Positions 1-10,018 of a stretch of 64,000 bases of DNA are shown piece after piece. Source of the stretch: Agarophyton chilense (lineage: Eukaryota > Rhodophyta > Florideophyceae > Gracilariales > Gracilariaceae); the NCBI GenBank assembly GCA_030374765.1, contig JARGXX010000027.1, positions 744,001 to 808,000 of the forward strand, written 5' to 3'. The notes under the pieces were generated by a model. It made no database searches, was not told the DNA's origin, and saw only the letters and a list, made by a program, of their open reading frames with translations. Positions within the stretch are counted from its first letter, which is position 1; each line of letters starts with the position of its first letter. A program made the position numbers and the translations under genes.

Positions 1-195
1 TTGAATATGATTGGTAGTATTGAGTGTCCCTGCTTTGTAGTCTAGGGTTTACTTTGAGTTGGAGTCTAGACAGCTGACGTTTTGAAGTAGTATATAAGTG
101 AAAGTTTGAGCGCCTCCAAGTAAATCCAAGCCAGAGCTGGCGAACTTCCTTTTTATTTCCTCAACCTTTCCTTCAGCATTTTTCCCTTTCCAACA
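1..195 (+). repeat. Copia-2 family LTR, 3' part
   Basis: These bases match the last ~193 bases of the copia-2 LTR (24665-24857) with a few substitutions and small indels, including the same TATATAAG box near position 94-101 and an end in CA at 194-195. The rest of the LTR, and any element it belongs to, lies left of the window. The LTR interrupts the integrase coding sequence of copia-1, which resumes at 196. Whether this is a solo LTR or the end of a full element cannot be told. Confidence 0.85.
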
Positions 196-2334
196 GTTCA
201 TAATTGTTCTGTTTAGCCTTTCAGCGAATGAGTTTTCTTGTGGTTGATGCGGGGTGCAAAGGTGAAGTTGCACCTTGTGCTGTTGGTATATTTGTTGCAT
301 AGTTGATGATGTATACTCTTTGGCGTTGTCCGCACGGAAGTATGTTAGCGGGTGTTTCATTTTATGGCGTATGTGTTCGAGTCTTTGGCTGATGTAGGTG
401 GGAATGTCCTTGCGGTCTTTGACGAAATGGGCAAATGTAAAGCGACTTCGCGCACAGGTGATCAGGAGTATGTGGTTGTGTCCATGCTTGGACGTTGGTT
501 TGATTGGTCCACAAGTGTCTGAGCTGACGTATGCTCCCACCTGATATGTGTGGCTTGTTGGTTTGTGTGGTGCGGGGGCTAGTTGGGCGTGATGACGTGC
601 ACTGCAGGAGAGTTTGATGTCTGTGGGGAAGGGTGTCGGCATTGTGGGGAGTAGTCTTTGTTTGGCCGTTAGTGCTAGTTTCCATGGGTGAGCGTGATTC
701 CTGCGTATGTGCCAGTCGTGAGCCAGCAAGTGATCGTTTGACTGCTGTTTATGCTTTCTGGGGTTGGATAGGAGGTGAAGCGAGTGTGTGGTTGTTTTGG
801 GTTGTGCAGCAGGGTTGGTGGGGGGGGCTGCTTGTTGCAATGAAGATGCTGGCTTGCTAGCTTTGGTTGTGGTTGGTCGTTTCTGGGATACGGTAGATGT
901 GGGGGGCTTGGTTTTGCTTGTTGCCCGTGATTTACGTGGTAATGTTCGGGCTGTTTGCACCTGGTTTTGATCTACGAGTGTGCCCTTTACTTGGTATTGC
1001 GAGTTAATCCACGGAGCTTGTGCTAGTATTTGGGGCGGGCGGTGATGGGTGTCTATGATGTATCCCATGTGTGGTGTGAAGGCCAATAGGCCATAATTTT
1101 TTGTGAGATCATGGACTGATCGTAGGTTTTGTTGTATGTGTTTGTTGGCCGCTGCCCTGGTTTGAATGACTTTTTAAGTCTTGTTGGGGATAATCTGGAT
1201 CGTCCCATGATGCGTGCACATTGTCTGAGAGTTGGTCGCAGTGGTGGTCAGTGTGGGGTGTTTGAGTTTCGTCATTGCGGAAGTTGGTTGTGCGATATGG
1301 GAGGGTGTTGCGGCGCTATCGAGGATGAACGTACTTTGGGTTCCATTTCCGGATTCCGTCTCTTCCCTGTGTGAGGCATTGTACGGCATTGATGCGGAGG
1401 CTGCCCCATACTGCTGCTGATAGGCTGGGGGCGGGCCATAGGTATGTGGCGGTGGTGGCGTTTGGGTGTGTGCCATCTGGGCTTGTGTTTTTGGCTTATA
1501 TTTGGGATGCCTGCGATCTTGACCTTCTTCGTCAGTGTGCATCGATGAGATTCCGAGGCTGGTATGGAATTTGCACTGTGAGTACCCTGGGGGTAGGCGT
1601 CTTGGAGTGTATGCCGTTCTGCGATATGTGCGATACGGGCGGCGGAATTGGTTTCTGCTCCTGGCGTAGTAGTCCCCGGTGCTTCTTTGGGGCCCGTAGT
1701 CCCCGGGGAACGTTTTGGGTGCTGAAGATTGGGAAGTGGGGGCGTGCGAGGGTTGATACAATGAATGAAGTTGTTTGAAGCTGATGAGAAAAGCTTTGAT
1801 CGTGGTTGGTTTTTGTAACAAGATGGGTGCAATGATAGGAGTGAGGGCTGTGCGCGTTTTGAGTCCGTTGATTATGAAGTCGACAGTTGTCTCTTCTTGT
1901 TTGATATTGGGAAAGCGTGCCGCTATCATTCTCTGTCGAAGGTCGGTGTGCGCTTTGATGTAATTGTCAATGGTGGTGTCCTGAGTGTAAGTGATACTTT
2001 CGGCTTTGGTTTTCAAGAACTTGTGGTCGTCTTGTGTAGCTTGGTCGATGTGAGATATAATGTCGGTGACGAAGTCGTGTGGTGTGGGTCAGTCTTCCGG
2101 AACTAGTAAGAGTCCGAGGGTGTCGGATGGTACGCTTCTCAGTATGGCGGAGAGTAATTTGGACTTGTTCTGTGTGTGTCGCCTGAGATCTGCTGGATCT
2201 GTTGGAAGAGAAGAATTGCTGGAAATATGTTCTGTGGCGTCGATTGTTGTTGCGTATGTTTCAAGAGCGAGATACCATGGTGCATAATTGGCTTTGTGTA
2301 GTTCTGGGAGCCTGGGTTGTCTTTCGTGCTCCAT
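196..2334 (-). pseudogene. Copia-1 gag-protease-integrase remnant
   Basis: Minus-strand Ty1/copia polyprotein, read in one frame from an ATG at 2334 down to 196 with two internal stop codons (about 2089 and TAA at 1174). Order seen: Gag N-terminus (NYAPWYLALETY), Gag core, copia aspartic protease (ILDSAATPSHI, around 1290), a junction region, then integrase core with the middle Asp in FRADNAKEY and the Glu in NSFAERLNRT. It ends abruptly where the LTR at 1-195 inserted, so the rest of integrase, RT and RNase H are missing from the window. Gag lacks a clear zinc knuckle. The protease carries DSA instead of the usual DSG, so this is a different copia lineage from copia-2 and copia-3. Not functional as it stands. 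Confidence 0.85.
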
Positions 2335-2542
2335 TGTGTAATGTTGTGTTGTGTCTTGGTGTTGATGTGTGTCGTTTGCTTCTTGTGTGGCGTTCCTGTA
2401 TAGTTCGTTGATGTGTTCTGCGTGCTGCCGTCTTTGACGGCGGAGAAGTCGGGGATCTGGAGAATTTGTGTTGCGTTCTATGGTATGCGGGTTTGTTATG
2501 TGTGTGAGATTTAGGGGTGTGTGGGTTTGCCACAGCGGGTGA

Positions 2543-2556
2543 GTGGGCGCATAACC
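2543..2556 (-). promoter_or_regulatory. Copia-1 primer binding site (half-tRNA iMet)
   Basis: On the minus strand this reads GGTTATGCGCCCAC, directly after an LTR end in CACA. It differs by one base (plus the end) from the GGTTATGGGCCCAGC sites of copia-2 and copia-3, which match the anticodon arm of initiator tRNA-Met. Bases 2335-2542 are the short leader to the gag ATG. Confidence 0.6.
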
Positions 2557-2925
2557 TGTGAGAGGAAGACTCTGCCCCGGACATTTTCTTCGAGCTCTTC
2601 TTTGCTTTCCCTAAATACTGGCTATTTTTACTGTAATGTTTGACAGAAAGCAAGCGTTGATCCATGTTCCGCAAGATTAGAAATTGCACAGAGATGGGCG
2701 AGGTTGGGTTGGTTGAGCGCGGGACTTGGAATTTAAGAATGTGCGGTTGGCAGGGTCGCACTAAAGTGGGGCGCCAACCATCTGCTTGGTGCGGTCGGTC
2801 TTGGGGTGTGCCTCGAGGAGTGTCATGGAAGCGGTAATAGAATGGAGTTGGTGAAGGCAGGGTTGTTGTAGTTTTGTTTTGTGTGGGGGTTCGTAGTCAG
2901 AGTTGGCGTGGTGGCAGTAGTTGAA
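2557..2925 (-). repeat. Probable start of copia-1 5' LTR, far end not located
   Basis: The LTR side of the copia-1 primer binding site begins at 2557 with TG on the plus strand (CA end of the LTR on the minus strand). The other boundary cannot be fixed because the partner LTR is not in the window. No protein-coding signal is visible here. Confidence 0.35.
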
Positions 2926-3201
2926 GAGGATTTGGTGCGGGGGTTAGTTGCGGACGGGGTAGCGGCGGCAGATGTTTTTTGGTTGTAATGATACAGACGT
3001 TGATTTTGAAAGCGGAGTTGGGGTTCACAGTGGATTTGGTAGAAATTTGGGAAAAATGTGTGGCACTGGGGAGGGTAGTGGAGAGGATTTGACAATGTGA
3101 TGGTTAGTTTTGGACGGGGTTGCTGTGGCAAATAATGTTTTGGGGATGGTGGTAAAAAAGTTGTTTAAAAAGGCGGAGTTGGGGTTGGCAGTGTATCTAG
3201 G
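2926..3201. repeat. Imperfect direct repeat, two ~117-bp units
   Basis: Bases 2926-3040 and 3083-3201 resemble each other along their length. Both start GAGGATTTG, share a GGACGGGGT core, and end near a common GGAGTTGGGGTT block. The units are diverged and neither frame is clearly coding. It may be inside the copia-1 LTR or a separate old duplication. Confidence 0.5.
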
Positions 3202-4515
3202 AACAACCATGGGCTTTTTGTGACTCATCATATGCGGCAGTGATGGCGGCCCACACCCGTCGTAAAGATTCCTTGGTTGCAGGGCCTGTTTCTTAATATG
3301 CAGCGAGAGCAGCTGCTTAATCTTTCCGCGATGCAATGCCACCGCTCTGGTATTCACATGGAGCCATGCCTTTCGCAGAATTAGATAAATGGTCCTCGTT
3401 TCGAAACATTTGCGTACTCTTCTTTGCCTCGTAGGATCTAAGCGCTAGTTATTCCATAGGTTTTGATACGCTGGGCTTAAATCTAGACGGGTCATGTCTT
3501 TCTGTGCGTCCGTTCATTCTAAAGTCGACTTCGTGATATTATTCATCGGTGATGGACGATTCAGGCTGCCTCGGTCCTTGCCTATCATGCATACTGCTTG
3601 CTCCTCGTGAATCTATGCTTGAAAGAGAGCCTCTGATACCTGTCCTCTTCTGGAGGGGATGAAACTGCTTACCACCCAGGATCAAGTCGTGAGATATTAA
3701 CGATCCTGTAGTGTACTTTCCCAAAATCAACTCATCTCTAGACGTATTGGTATGTGATCCGTTTTTAGGGATACATGGCATGAGATCACCAACAGATGGA
3801 CCATAAGGAGCAGATGTGGATAAGCGAGTAGGCCACTTTCTCTTCGGAAATGTGGTAATTTTACTTCGGCGAGCTGCCGACGGTTGTTGGGGCTCAATAT
3901 GCCGGCTAAGCGGTGAATGAGTCTTGCCTATGATATCCATCACTGCACTGCAGGTTGCTGAACGCAGTGGTAAGGTTAAGTGGGTCTCGCAAACGTATTT
4001 GGATTTCTGGAGGTTCATGACACCCATTGCGAAATTGCAGAAACCTTCCAGGAAGGGGGCCCGTATCATCCTCGCCAATCAAGGAACCATGAATCAAATT
4101 GTTATCTTTTCGATCGTTCGGCAACCATCCAGTGGTAAATGAAGACGCAATAGCCGGAGGGATTGAAAAGATACTTGGTGTGAATATCCATGGAAGTCGT
4201 CCTACTGGAGCGTGTTTGATGGCATCACGCAACCCCTCAGAGAGACGACTCACTTGGGCTGGAGCTAAACTTGGTGCAATCCCACATGAGTGAGTTCGAG
4301 AAACTGGACAGGAAGATACATCGGGGTCATTTAGAGCTCTATAGTCCAAGCATCGCCACCACCCAGCGCTTGAGAATGCGTTGGTTTGTTCGTTACACCC
4401 CTGAATATCTCTAGTTAGGCTTGCGTGCTGGTCTGGTGTTAAGTACACGTCCTAAGGGTATATCTCACGGGAAACCAGACATCAACGCTTTTCCTTTGGA
4501 TTTCTGCTTAGTCGC
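3202..4515. other. No supportable gene
   Basis: Open frames of up to ~180 codons occur on the minus strand (3539-4078, 3906-4448), but they overlap in different frames, have no motif I recognise and no coherent domain. I see no repeats or transposon ends in this stretch. Confidence 0.5.
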
Positions 4516-5301
4516 TTACCCAGTTTCTCTATCCGAGGAATCAGGCCATGAATCTCGCGTAGTAGTCGCTGCCAATGTGTCTCGGTTGGAAAATGATGAA
4601 GCTCGTGGTAGGCTGCTGGACGTTTGCATTTTCGAGATAGAATCGAGTGCTGCCAAAAGAGAACGATGTAAATTGCGTGGGGGAGCTGATGACGTAGAAT
4701 CTTGCCTGGTAGTTTTTGACTTCTTTTTAGCCACGGAAAAGAGAACGATGTAAATTTCGTGGGGGAGCTGATGACGTAGAATCTTGCCTGATAGTTGTTG
4801 ACTTCTTTTTAGCCACGGAAAAGAGAATTGTGACTGAGAAATGCGTTTCTCGTTATGGATCTGGCTTCGCCGTTGAGCACGAGTAGTTGATGCTGAGCCG
4901 CGATGAAGCGTTGTCGCGATCATTGGATGTACATGAGCTGCTTGGTTTTCGGGATCATGACTGGACACGTCAGCAGAGGGTGTTAAACTTGGAAGGCCCA
5001 TGGATGTGGAAAGTTCAGCCGATTCATGTGATAATTTGCCGGGTATCGTGCATGACGGTGGAGAGTGGGCTTCGTCTAAAGCGATTGTGCTTGTAGACGC
5101 TGAATGCAGCGCTTTAGTCGGGTTTAAAAGTGATGAAGTGATGTTTGAACGCTGTGGATGGTGCTGTTTCGTTTCGATAAGGAAGGCTTCTTCTGGGTGT
5201 ACGAGAGCCGGGGAATGGGTTGAAATTAGTGAATATGTATCGGAGTTGCAACTTGGGTGATCTGAGGCTGTCTCGCTGCCAGTCTTGAGTTTTCTTGGCA
5301 A
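4516..5301 (-). CDS. Hypothetical Ser/Thr-rich ORF, doubtful
   Basis: A 261-codon open frame starting with an ATG (MPRKLKTGSE). The product is rich in Ser, Thr, His and Pro, without a recognised domain, signal peptide or membrane segment. It runs through an 82-bp tandem duplication (4659-4822). Since 82 is not a multiple of three, the two copies are read in different frames, which argues against a selected protein. It may be a chance open frame, or a remnant lengthened by the duplication. Confidence 0.2.
   Translation of the reverse strand: MPRKLKTGSETASDHPSCNSDTYSLISTHSPALVHPEEAFLIETKQHHPQRSNITSSLLNPTKALHSASTSTIALDEAHSPPSCTIPGKLSHESAELSTSMGLPSLTPSADVSSHDPENQAAHVHPMIATTLHRGSASTTRAQRRSQIHNEKRISQSQFSFPWLKRSQQLSGKILRHQLPHEIYIVLFSVAKKKSKTTRQDSTSSAPPRNLHRSLLAALDSISKMQTSSSLPRASSFSNRDTLAATTTRDSWPDSSDRETG
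4659..4822. repeat. 82-bp tandem duplication
   Basis: Two head-to-tail copies, 4659-4740 and 4741-4822, differing at about three positions. Each begins GAGAACGATGTAAATT and ends CCACGGAAAA. The few differences point to a fairly recent event. Confidence 0.9.
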
Positions 5302-5395
5302 AGCGGGCTTAATTTGTCATAGGAATGTCGCAGAGCGGGAAGAGATGATATTGAATGAAGCCGGAAAACAAAATAGGCTGTGGTAACAAAATTTG

Positions 5396-6079
5396 CTATG
5401 GAGGATGCCTTTGTAGCACGGTGCCAGTTTGGACGTTGCGGTCAGGGATTAGTAAGAAAAAGTCTGCACACGACGCTGCGAAGAAGTGGGGCAGAATCTC
5501 AGTGGTGATGGGGGTACAGACGTCGCTGACTGGATCCTCAACTTCGATTCGGAGAAAGCCATGAACACCCTTTGTCGAAAGAGAGCAGAGAATGTTGTGG
5601 ATGTGGGGAAGCAGTCGGTGCGGGGATCCCAACAAAACGGCGAGTTGGAACGTTGGCTTTCGGGAGGTGGGTGCGTAGCGTGCAGCATTGGAGGCAGCCT
5701 GGGTGTAAGCGCTGATGAAGAAAGGGGGAGGGGCGGCAGCGCCACGGGGATGGGTATGGCGGGCTGCGGCCGCATTCCGAGGCGCGAGCAACGCGGTAGA
5801 CGTGTGGTACGCGGCGAGCTGGGGCTGAACGGTGACTAGGGTGGAGAAAGAAAGAGGATAGGGGGCCGTGAAGAGGCTGGACGTTTGGAGAGCGCTTGAC
5901 GAGTAGAGGCGTCGTGACTGCCGGGTGTTTTGGACATTCGCAGAGAGCCGTAGACGTATGCAGTGATACTGGTCATCCGTCCACTTTTGAAACGGCTGCA
6001 CGCGCGTGCATCCTTTTGGGCGTGCATGGAACAAACGCACTACGTGAGCCATGCACGCTTCCATCATCCTCTTTGCCAA
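5396..6079 (-). CDS. Hypothetical ORF, possible mitochondrial-type leader, doubtful
   Basis: A 227-codon minus-strand open frame. From about residue 50 it contains an Arg/Ser/Ala-rich stretch (TRQSRRLYSSSALQTSS onward) that resembles a mitochondrial targeting sequence, followed by a less biased part ending with HFFAASCADFFLLIPDRN. I do not recognise the family. An overlapping plus-strand frame (5486-5839, 117 codons) is about equally plausible by composition, so the strand is uncertain. The gene ends or starts without visible splice evidence. Confidence 0.2.
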   Translation of the reverse strand: MAKRMMEACMAHVVRLFHARPKGCTRVQPFQKWTDDQYHCIRLRLSANVQNTRQSRRLYSSSALQTSSLFTAPYPLSFSTLVTVQPQLAAYHTSTALLAPRNAAAARHTHPRGAAAPPPFFISAYTQAASNAARYAPTSRKPTFQLAVLLGSPHRLLPHIHNILCSLSTKGVHGFLRIEVEDPVSDVCTPITTEILPHFFAASCADFFLLIPDRNVQTGTVLQRHPP

Positions 6080-6188
6080 TTTTTCCTTAGCTCAACCCCT
6101 CTTTGTGCGCCCCATTCTTTCCCGTATGCACACACCAATGCCACATTAAGGGGAGCTAGCTTGTACATTCATCGCATCTCCTTTGGTA

Positions 6189-6315
6189 CAGTGCGTTTCA
6201 AAAACATATCCCTTTACAAAAACTGCGCCAAAAAGGCATTTCCCGTACTGTAGAGCACATTTCACAACAAATAAAAACATCTAAGTCAATAACACTGTTT
6301 CAAAAGTATATCCTT
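6189..6315 (+). repeat. Tc1 left end with two direct sub-repeats
   Basis: The outer copy begins at 6189 (CAGTGCGTTTCAAAAACATA) and the inner copy is at 6294-6315 (ACTGTTTCAAAAGTATATCC). These are likely transposase binding sites. They are matched in inverted orientation at the right end. Confidence 0.8.
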
Positions 6316-6336
6316 TCTACAATCATTTGCTCAATT

Positions 6337-7332
6337 ATGGCTCGTGGCGCACCTCTGACACGCTTTGAACAGCTGGAAATCATGGCATTAGTAGGTCAGG
6401 GTATTATTCAAGCAGATATAGCCCGAAAACTCAAGCGCAGCCCAAAAAGAATCAGCAACTTCATCAAAAACCCCGCTACATACGGAAAAAAGCGTTCAAC
6501 CGGCCGTCCTACGTCACTATCCCTGGCCGATAAGCGTGGAATTAAGCGAAAACTATGCCGTAACACTTCATCTTGCGGAACAATTGTCAAAAATCTAAAT
6601 TTGCCTGTATCAAGATCTACAATAAGGCTTAAATTCAACCGTCAAGTTTTGTTCAAGTACACAAAAATGAGGAAAACTTTTCTTTTAAAAGGTATTTACA
6701 AGAAGAATCGAGTTGAATGGTGTGCTCAAAAGGATTATTGGAAAAAAGAATGGAATAATGTTATCTTTTCCGACGAAAAAAAGTTTAACCTTGATGGTCC
6801 AGATTGCTATAAACTTTATTGGCATGATCTACGAAAAGAAAAGAAGGAATTTGTGACCAGGCATTCAGGAGGCGCATCAGTAATGGTTTGGGCTGGAATC
6901 TCCTCGAAAGGAGCAACCGATATGGCTTTTGTTGAAACTACAATGAACTCTGAGAAGTATGCTGAGGTTCCAGAAAACTATCTTTTACCTTTTTCATACT
7001 GTATGCACGGAAAAGAATTCATTTTTCAGCAAGATAATGCACCTGGGCATAAGTCTAATTCTATGCAACAGTGGTTCAATAGTCTAAATATGTCTGTTAT
7101 GGAATGGCCTGCGCGCTCTCCTGACCTCAACCCTATCGAAAACATTTGGGAAATGTTGGCCAGAATGGTTTATAAGCAAGGAAGGCAATTTGATACAGTT
7201 TTTGATCTGAAAAATTGTATCCAAGGTTACTGGGAAAAGATTGACTGTAATGCTATCAATCCTTTTATAGAATCAATGCCAAAGCGTTGTATAAGTGTTA
7301 TACAGGCTAGAGGAGCAAAAATAAACTACTGA
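6337..7332 (+). CDS. Tc1-family transposase, intact
   Basis: 331 residues, uninterrupted, starting at ATG 6337. It cuts and joins DNA at TA sites to move the surrounding element, acting in the nucleus. N-terminal helix-turn-helix region at about residues 10-45 (FEQLEIMALVGQGIIQADIA), a GRPTS motif at 56-60, then a second DNA-binding part. The catalytic DDE domain has D146 (IFSDEKKF), D233 (FQQDNAPGHKS) and E268 (SPDLNPIENIWE). Spacing between D233 and E268 is 34 residues, the DD34E signature of Tc1. Length is normal for the family (~340). No stops or frameshifts, so the element may be active or recently so. Confidence 0.95.
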   Translation: MARGAPLTRFEQLEIMALVGQGIIQADIARKLKRSPKRISNFIKNPATYGKKRSTGRPTSLSLADKRGIKRKLCRNTSSCGTIVKNLNLPVSRSTIRLKFNRQVLFKYTKMRKTFLLKGIYKKNRVEWCAQKDYWKKEWNNVIFSDEKKFNLDGPDCYKLYWHDLRKEKKEFVTRHSGGASVMVWAGISSKGATDMAFVETTMNSEKYAEVPENYLLPFSYCMHGKEFIFQQDNAPGHKSNSMQQWFNSLNMSVMEWPARSPDLNPIENIWEMLARMVYKQGRQFDTVFDLKNCIQGYWEKIDCNAINPFIESMPKRCISVIQARGAKINY

Positions 7333-7361
7333 ACTCGCGTTAGAATAAAAAGGATGCAATA

Positions 7362-7488
7362 AAGGTAATGATTTTGAAACAGTTTTTTTACTTGAAAATG
7401 TTTCCACACTGATTTTGTTAGTTTTACTGTAGCCAAAACGTCGGTTTTTGGAAAATTTGCGCGAGGGATATGATTTTGAAACAGACTT
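7362..7488 (-). repeat. Tc1 right end with two direct sub-repeats
   Basis: Inverted relative to the left end: the inner copy at 7362-7383 (AAGGTAATGATTTTGAAACA) and the outer copy ending at 7488 (GATATGATTTTGAAACAGAC). Together with the left end this is the IR/DR arrangement known from several Tc1 relatives. Confidence 0.8.
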
Positions 7489-8300
7489 CATTTGTGCCAA
7501 AACTACAGTGAATCTATCCAACCGCACGCTGCATATCTTCTGACGTGACCTTCAACTCTTCTCGAACATCGAAGGGTGACATGCTATTTTGTTTTCAAAA
7601 GTCAGGAGCAAGCGTTTCCGTTCGACCTTCTCTCTAAATGGCTTGCTGTCATACCATGCTGCGGTTTAGGGCGTCATTACTCACACGCTTGCCTACCAAC
7701 GGTCTGCTCACCATGATTTATTGGCAATTTCCAATCCTTTTCCATGCCGTTCGCGTTGATCAAGGCAAAGGCAAGCATACCAGTTCAAGTCATCCCCAAA
7801 AATCGATGCTGCAAACACCACATCCACCTCACCGGATTCATTTCTCGCTTGCATTTCTTAACCAAGCAGATGAGAATAGGTAACTACTGTATCTGGCTCT
7901 CACTTTGTCCACCGATGGCCACAATGCCATGCGATTTGGTTCAGTTAAATGAGGTACTTTCCAAACTTCGTGCCATCTCTCTTCATTCATCCGCGCCAGA
8001 TGGACACATCTGCTTGTGATGCGCTTCACAGCTCACGAACTTGCATTGCAAAGGTCAAACACGCTCATTTGATAATTTGAAGCTATCGGGTCGCAATCAG
8101 GTCGTAATCAGGTCGCAATGATGAGACAGTCACAGACACCTCCAGGGGTGATTTTTCTCGTTACTTCGGTGATAGAAGTTCCCTTCGCATTCTTTTAGCT
8201 GTACATACCCCATTAACAAATAGCTGGGTGCACGTGGCTCTATACGCTGATAACACAAACAAGTTTTGGCGTCTCTCGGAAGAGGCCTAACTGGCCTTTT
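7489..8300. other. No supportable gene
   Basis: Only short open frames without motifs. An 11-bp unit (GGTCGCAATCA, with a variant) is repeated about three times at 8090-8116. Confidence 0.5.
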
Positions 8301-8770
8301 TCACACGACTACTAATGTCTCTGCGCACATAGTCGATGAAACAGGGTTTCTTCCAGAGACTATGAAAGACAACCACCTCCCCAAAACCTTCACTTCACAT
8401 GAAGCGATCATGAAATCATTGAAACACCAGCATGCGGCATCAGTTTGCTTCTCATCGACTTTGGCCGCTTTCTCTTCGCGTTCGTTTCCCTTTTTAACGA
8501 ATGCTCGTGGCACGCAAATGTATCCAACGAGATGTCTTGCTATGTTCTTGGCGCTACTTTCATCCTTTTCATTCATGGCTTCGACGTCTTGGAAGGTTGA
8601 TGTTATTTGCGCAATAACAAAAGATAAGTCATATTCAGCCATGAGATCTTCAGTATCGCAAAAAGATCTTGCGGCAGCATTTTATCCCAAATAGCCCTCT
8701 TCCTCTCAAGTTCAAGAGAGAGAGAGTTGACCTTACTCCCAGGAAAAGGTATGATGGAGTGAATGTGTGT
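8301..8770 (-). pseudogene. Possible broken host gene fragment, unknown
   Basis: The minus strand has an open frame at 8642-8301 (starting MAEYDLSFVIAQ, 113 codons) with balanced composition. A second frame just upstream (8770 to ~8640) reads another ~40 plausible residues, suggesting one frameshift near 8640. I do not recognise the protein. The overlapping plus-strand frame 8266-8694 is an alternative, but its composition is less protein-like. Bases 8726-8758 nearly match part of the RPB1 pseudogene (23352-23384). Confidence 0.25.
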
Positions 8771-8965
8771 GGATAGTCACATCTTCTGTTAAACTCAAAA
8801 CGTTAATGAAGAACTGCGTAACCATTTTCCACACCTCCTGCTCCAATGATACTTGGCTATTTCATAATTTCTCGTAACCACGCTTTCAAAAGCAGGAACG
8901 ATTGGACGAGGTTCCGATATTGCAATCATCATCTCGGCGATGCTGCTTAACTGCACGGTTAATAA

Positions 8966-9853
8966 TGAAGGACAATGCCCTTCATGAGGGTTTCTTCCCA
9001 GGACATAGATATTTCGCTCGCTTGAGGACTAGCTTGGTCTATGACAAGCTATACCACTATTGCGTGCTGTCGGCCGGTTAGGACCGGAAATGCACACGGG
9101 TGGAACACGTGGACTGCACGGATGCCGACGCTCGAGTGCGAGGCGTGCCACACGAGGCCTGGATTCTACCTAATGGTTAGTATTATTTAGTATTTTGTAG
9201 TATTTATTTAGCTACGCTATCGCTATTTAGTGTCTATTTTTCGGGCGCGCACCCACAGTCAGGGGCCGCACGCCACTCTACTTAGGAGGCTGAGCACTGC
9301 TCCCCAGTAAACACCGTCTTTGGAGATCCCAAGGAGCGAGTCTTGGCTCTGAACTTTTCGCCCTTGGGCGCGTCTTCACCGCATACTGCGTGAGCGCCCG
9401 TTGCACGTTAGTTCATCCACTCCTCTGTCGAACAGAGTGCTACCACCACCGTGGGTTCATATATAATCGCCAAAACTTGTCGTAGTCTCACCCCTGTATA
9501 GGGTTTCGCCCCCGTTTCCTCTTGTTCTCCTTTTTGGCTCTCGTGAGTGGCCGCCCCACTCACCCCGCTCGTCCACCTCATACGAGTGTTTCCTCGCTTC
9601 TTTTCCGACAATCGCCGTGGTACCGCTCCGCCTAGGATTGGTCACACCCCGGACTGTGCCGTGTTCACCTAAACACTCTAGGTATATCCCGCCGGATTGG
9701 CCTCGGTCTTACACCCGACTCCGTCGTGCCTTTCCAGAATGGCTCTGTTTCTGTGCTCCGCTGGGACGCGTCTCCTCCGCCTGAGGCGTGTCTCTCAAGA
9801 GAGGAAGATCCCGAACATCGTCGTGTTGTTTCTGCTCCAAGCGTTGTCCTACA
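8966..9853 (+). repeat. Gypsy-1 5' LTR
   Basis: 888 bp, starting TGAAGGACAA and ending TTGTCCTACA (short inverted ends). A likely TATA box, ATATATAA, lies at 9459-9466. It includes an AT-rich stretch with repeated TTTAGTAT-like units around 9178-9235. Confidence 0.92.
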
Positions 9854-9856
9854 AAC

Positions 9857-9873
9857 TGGTATCCCGACTTTGA
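9857..9873 (+). promoter_or_regulatory. Gypsy-1 primer binding site
   Basis: TGGTATCCCGACTTTGA, three bases after the LTR. It is a variant of TGGTCTCCCGACTTAGA in gypsy-2 and gypsy-3. The first ten bases of that consensus complement a tRNA 3' end CGGGAGACCA, as in yeast tRNA-Tyr (recalled, not searched). Confidence 0.65.
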
Positions 9874-10018
9874 AGTTTGAGTCGGGCACACTCAGTCACG
9901 ATTAATCGGAAAGAGGACTCCAAAATTGAGGCTAATCTCAGTTGCCCTCTTTGAGGAAGTTCCTTGGCCCCACTAGCCGATTGGGTTTGGATACTCACGT
10001 GTAACGGATTCCGATCTC

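Larger units (their letters stand above)
6189..7488 (+). mobile_element. Tc1/mariner DNA transposon, 1.3 kb
   Basis: A complete Tc1-type element: one transposase gene flanked by inverted ends that each hold two copies of a short repeat (IR/DR structure). The left end follows a TA dinucleotide at 6187-6188. At the right end the expected TA is CA (7489-7490), so one flank has mutated or the border has decayed. Size is typical of the family. It sits in DNA with no recognised gene. Confidence 0.88.

Noticed and set aside
8266-8694. Plus-strand 142-codon ORF
   Set aside because: It overlaps a better-composed minus-strand frame, has no motif, and no sign of expression signals.
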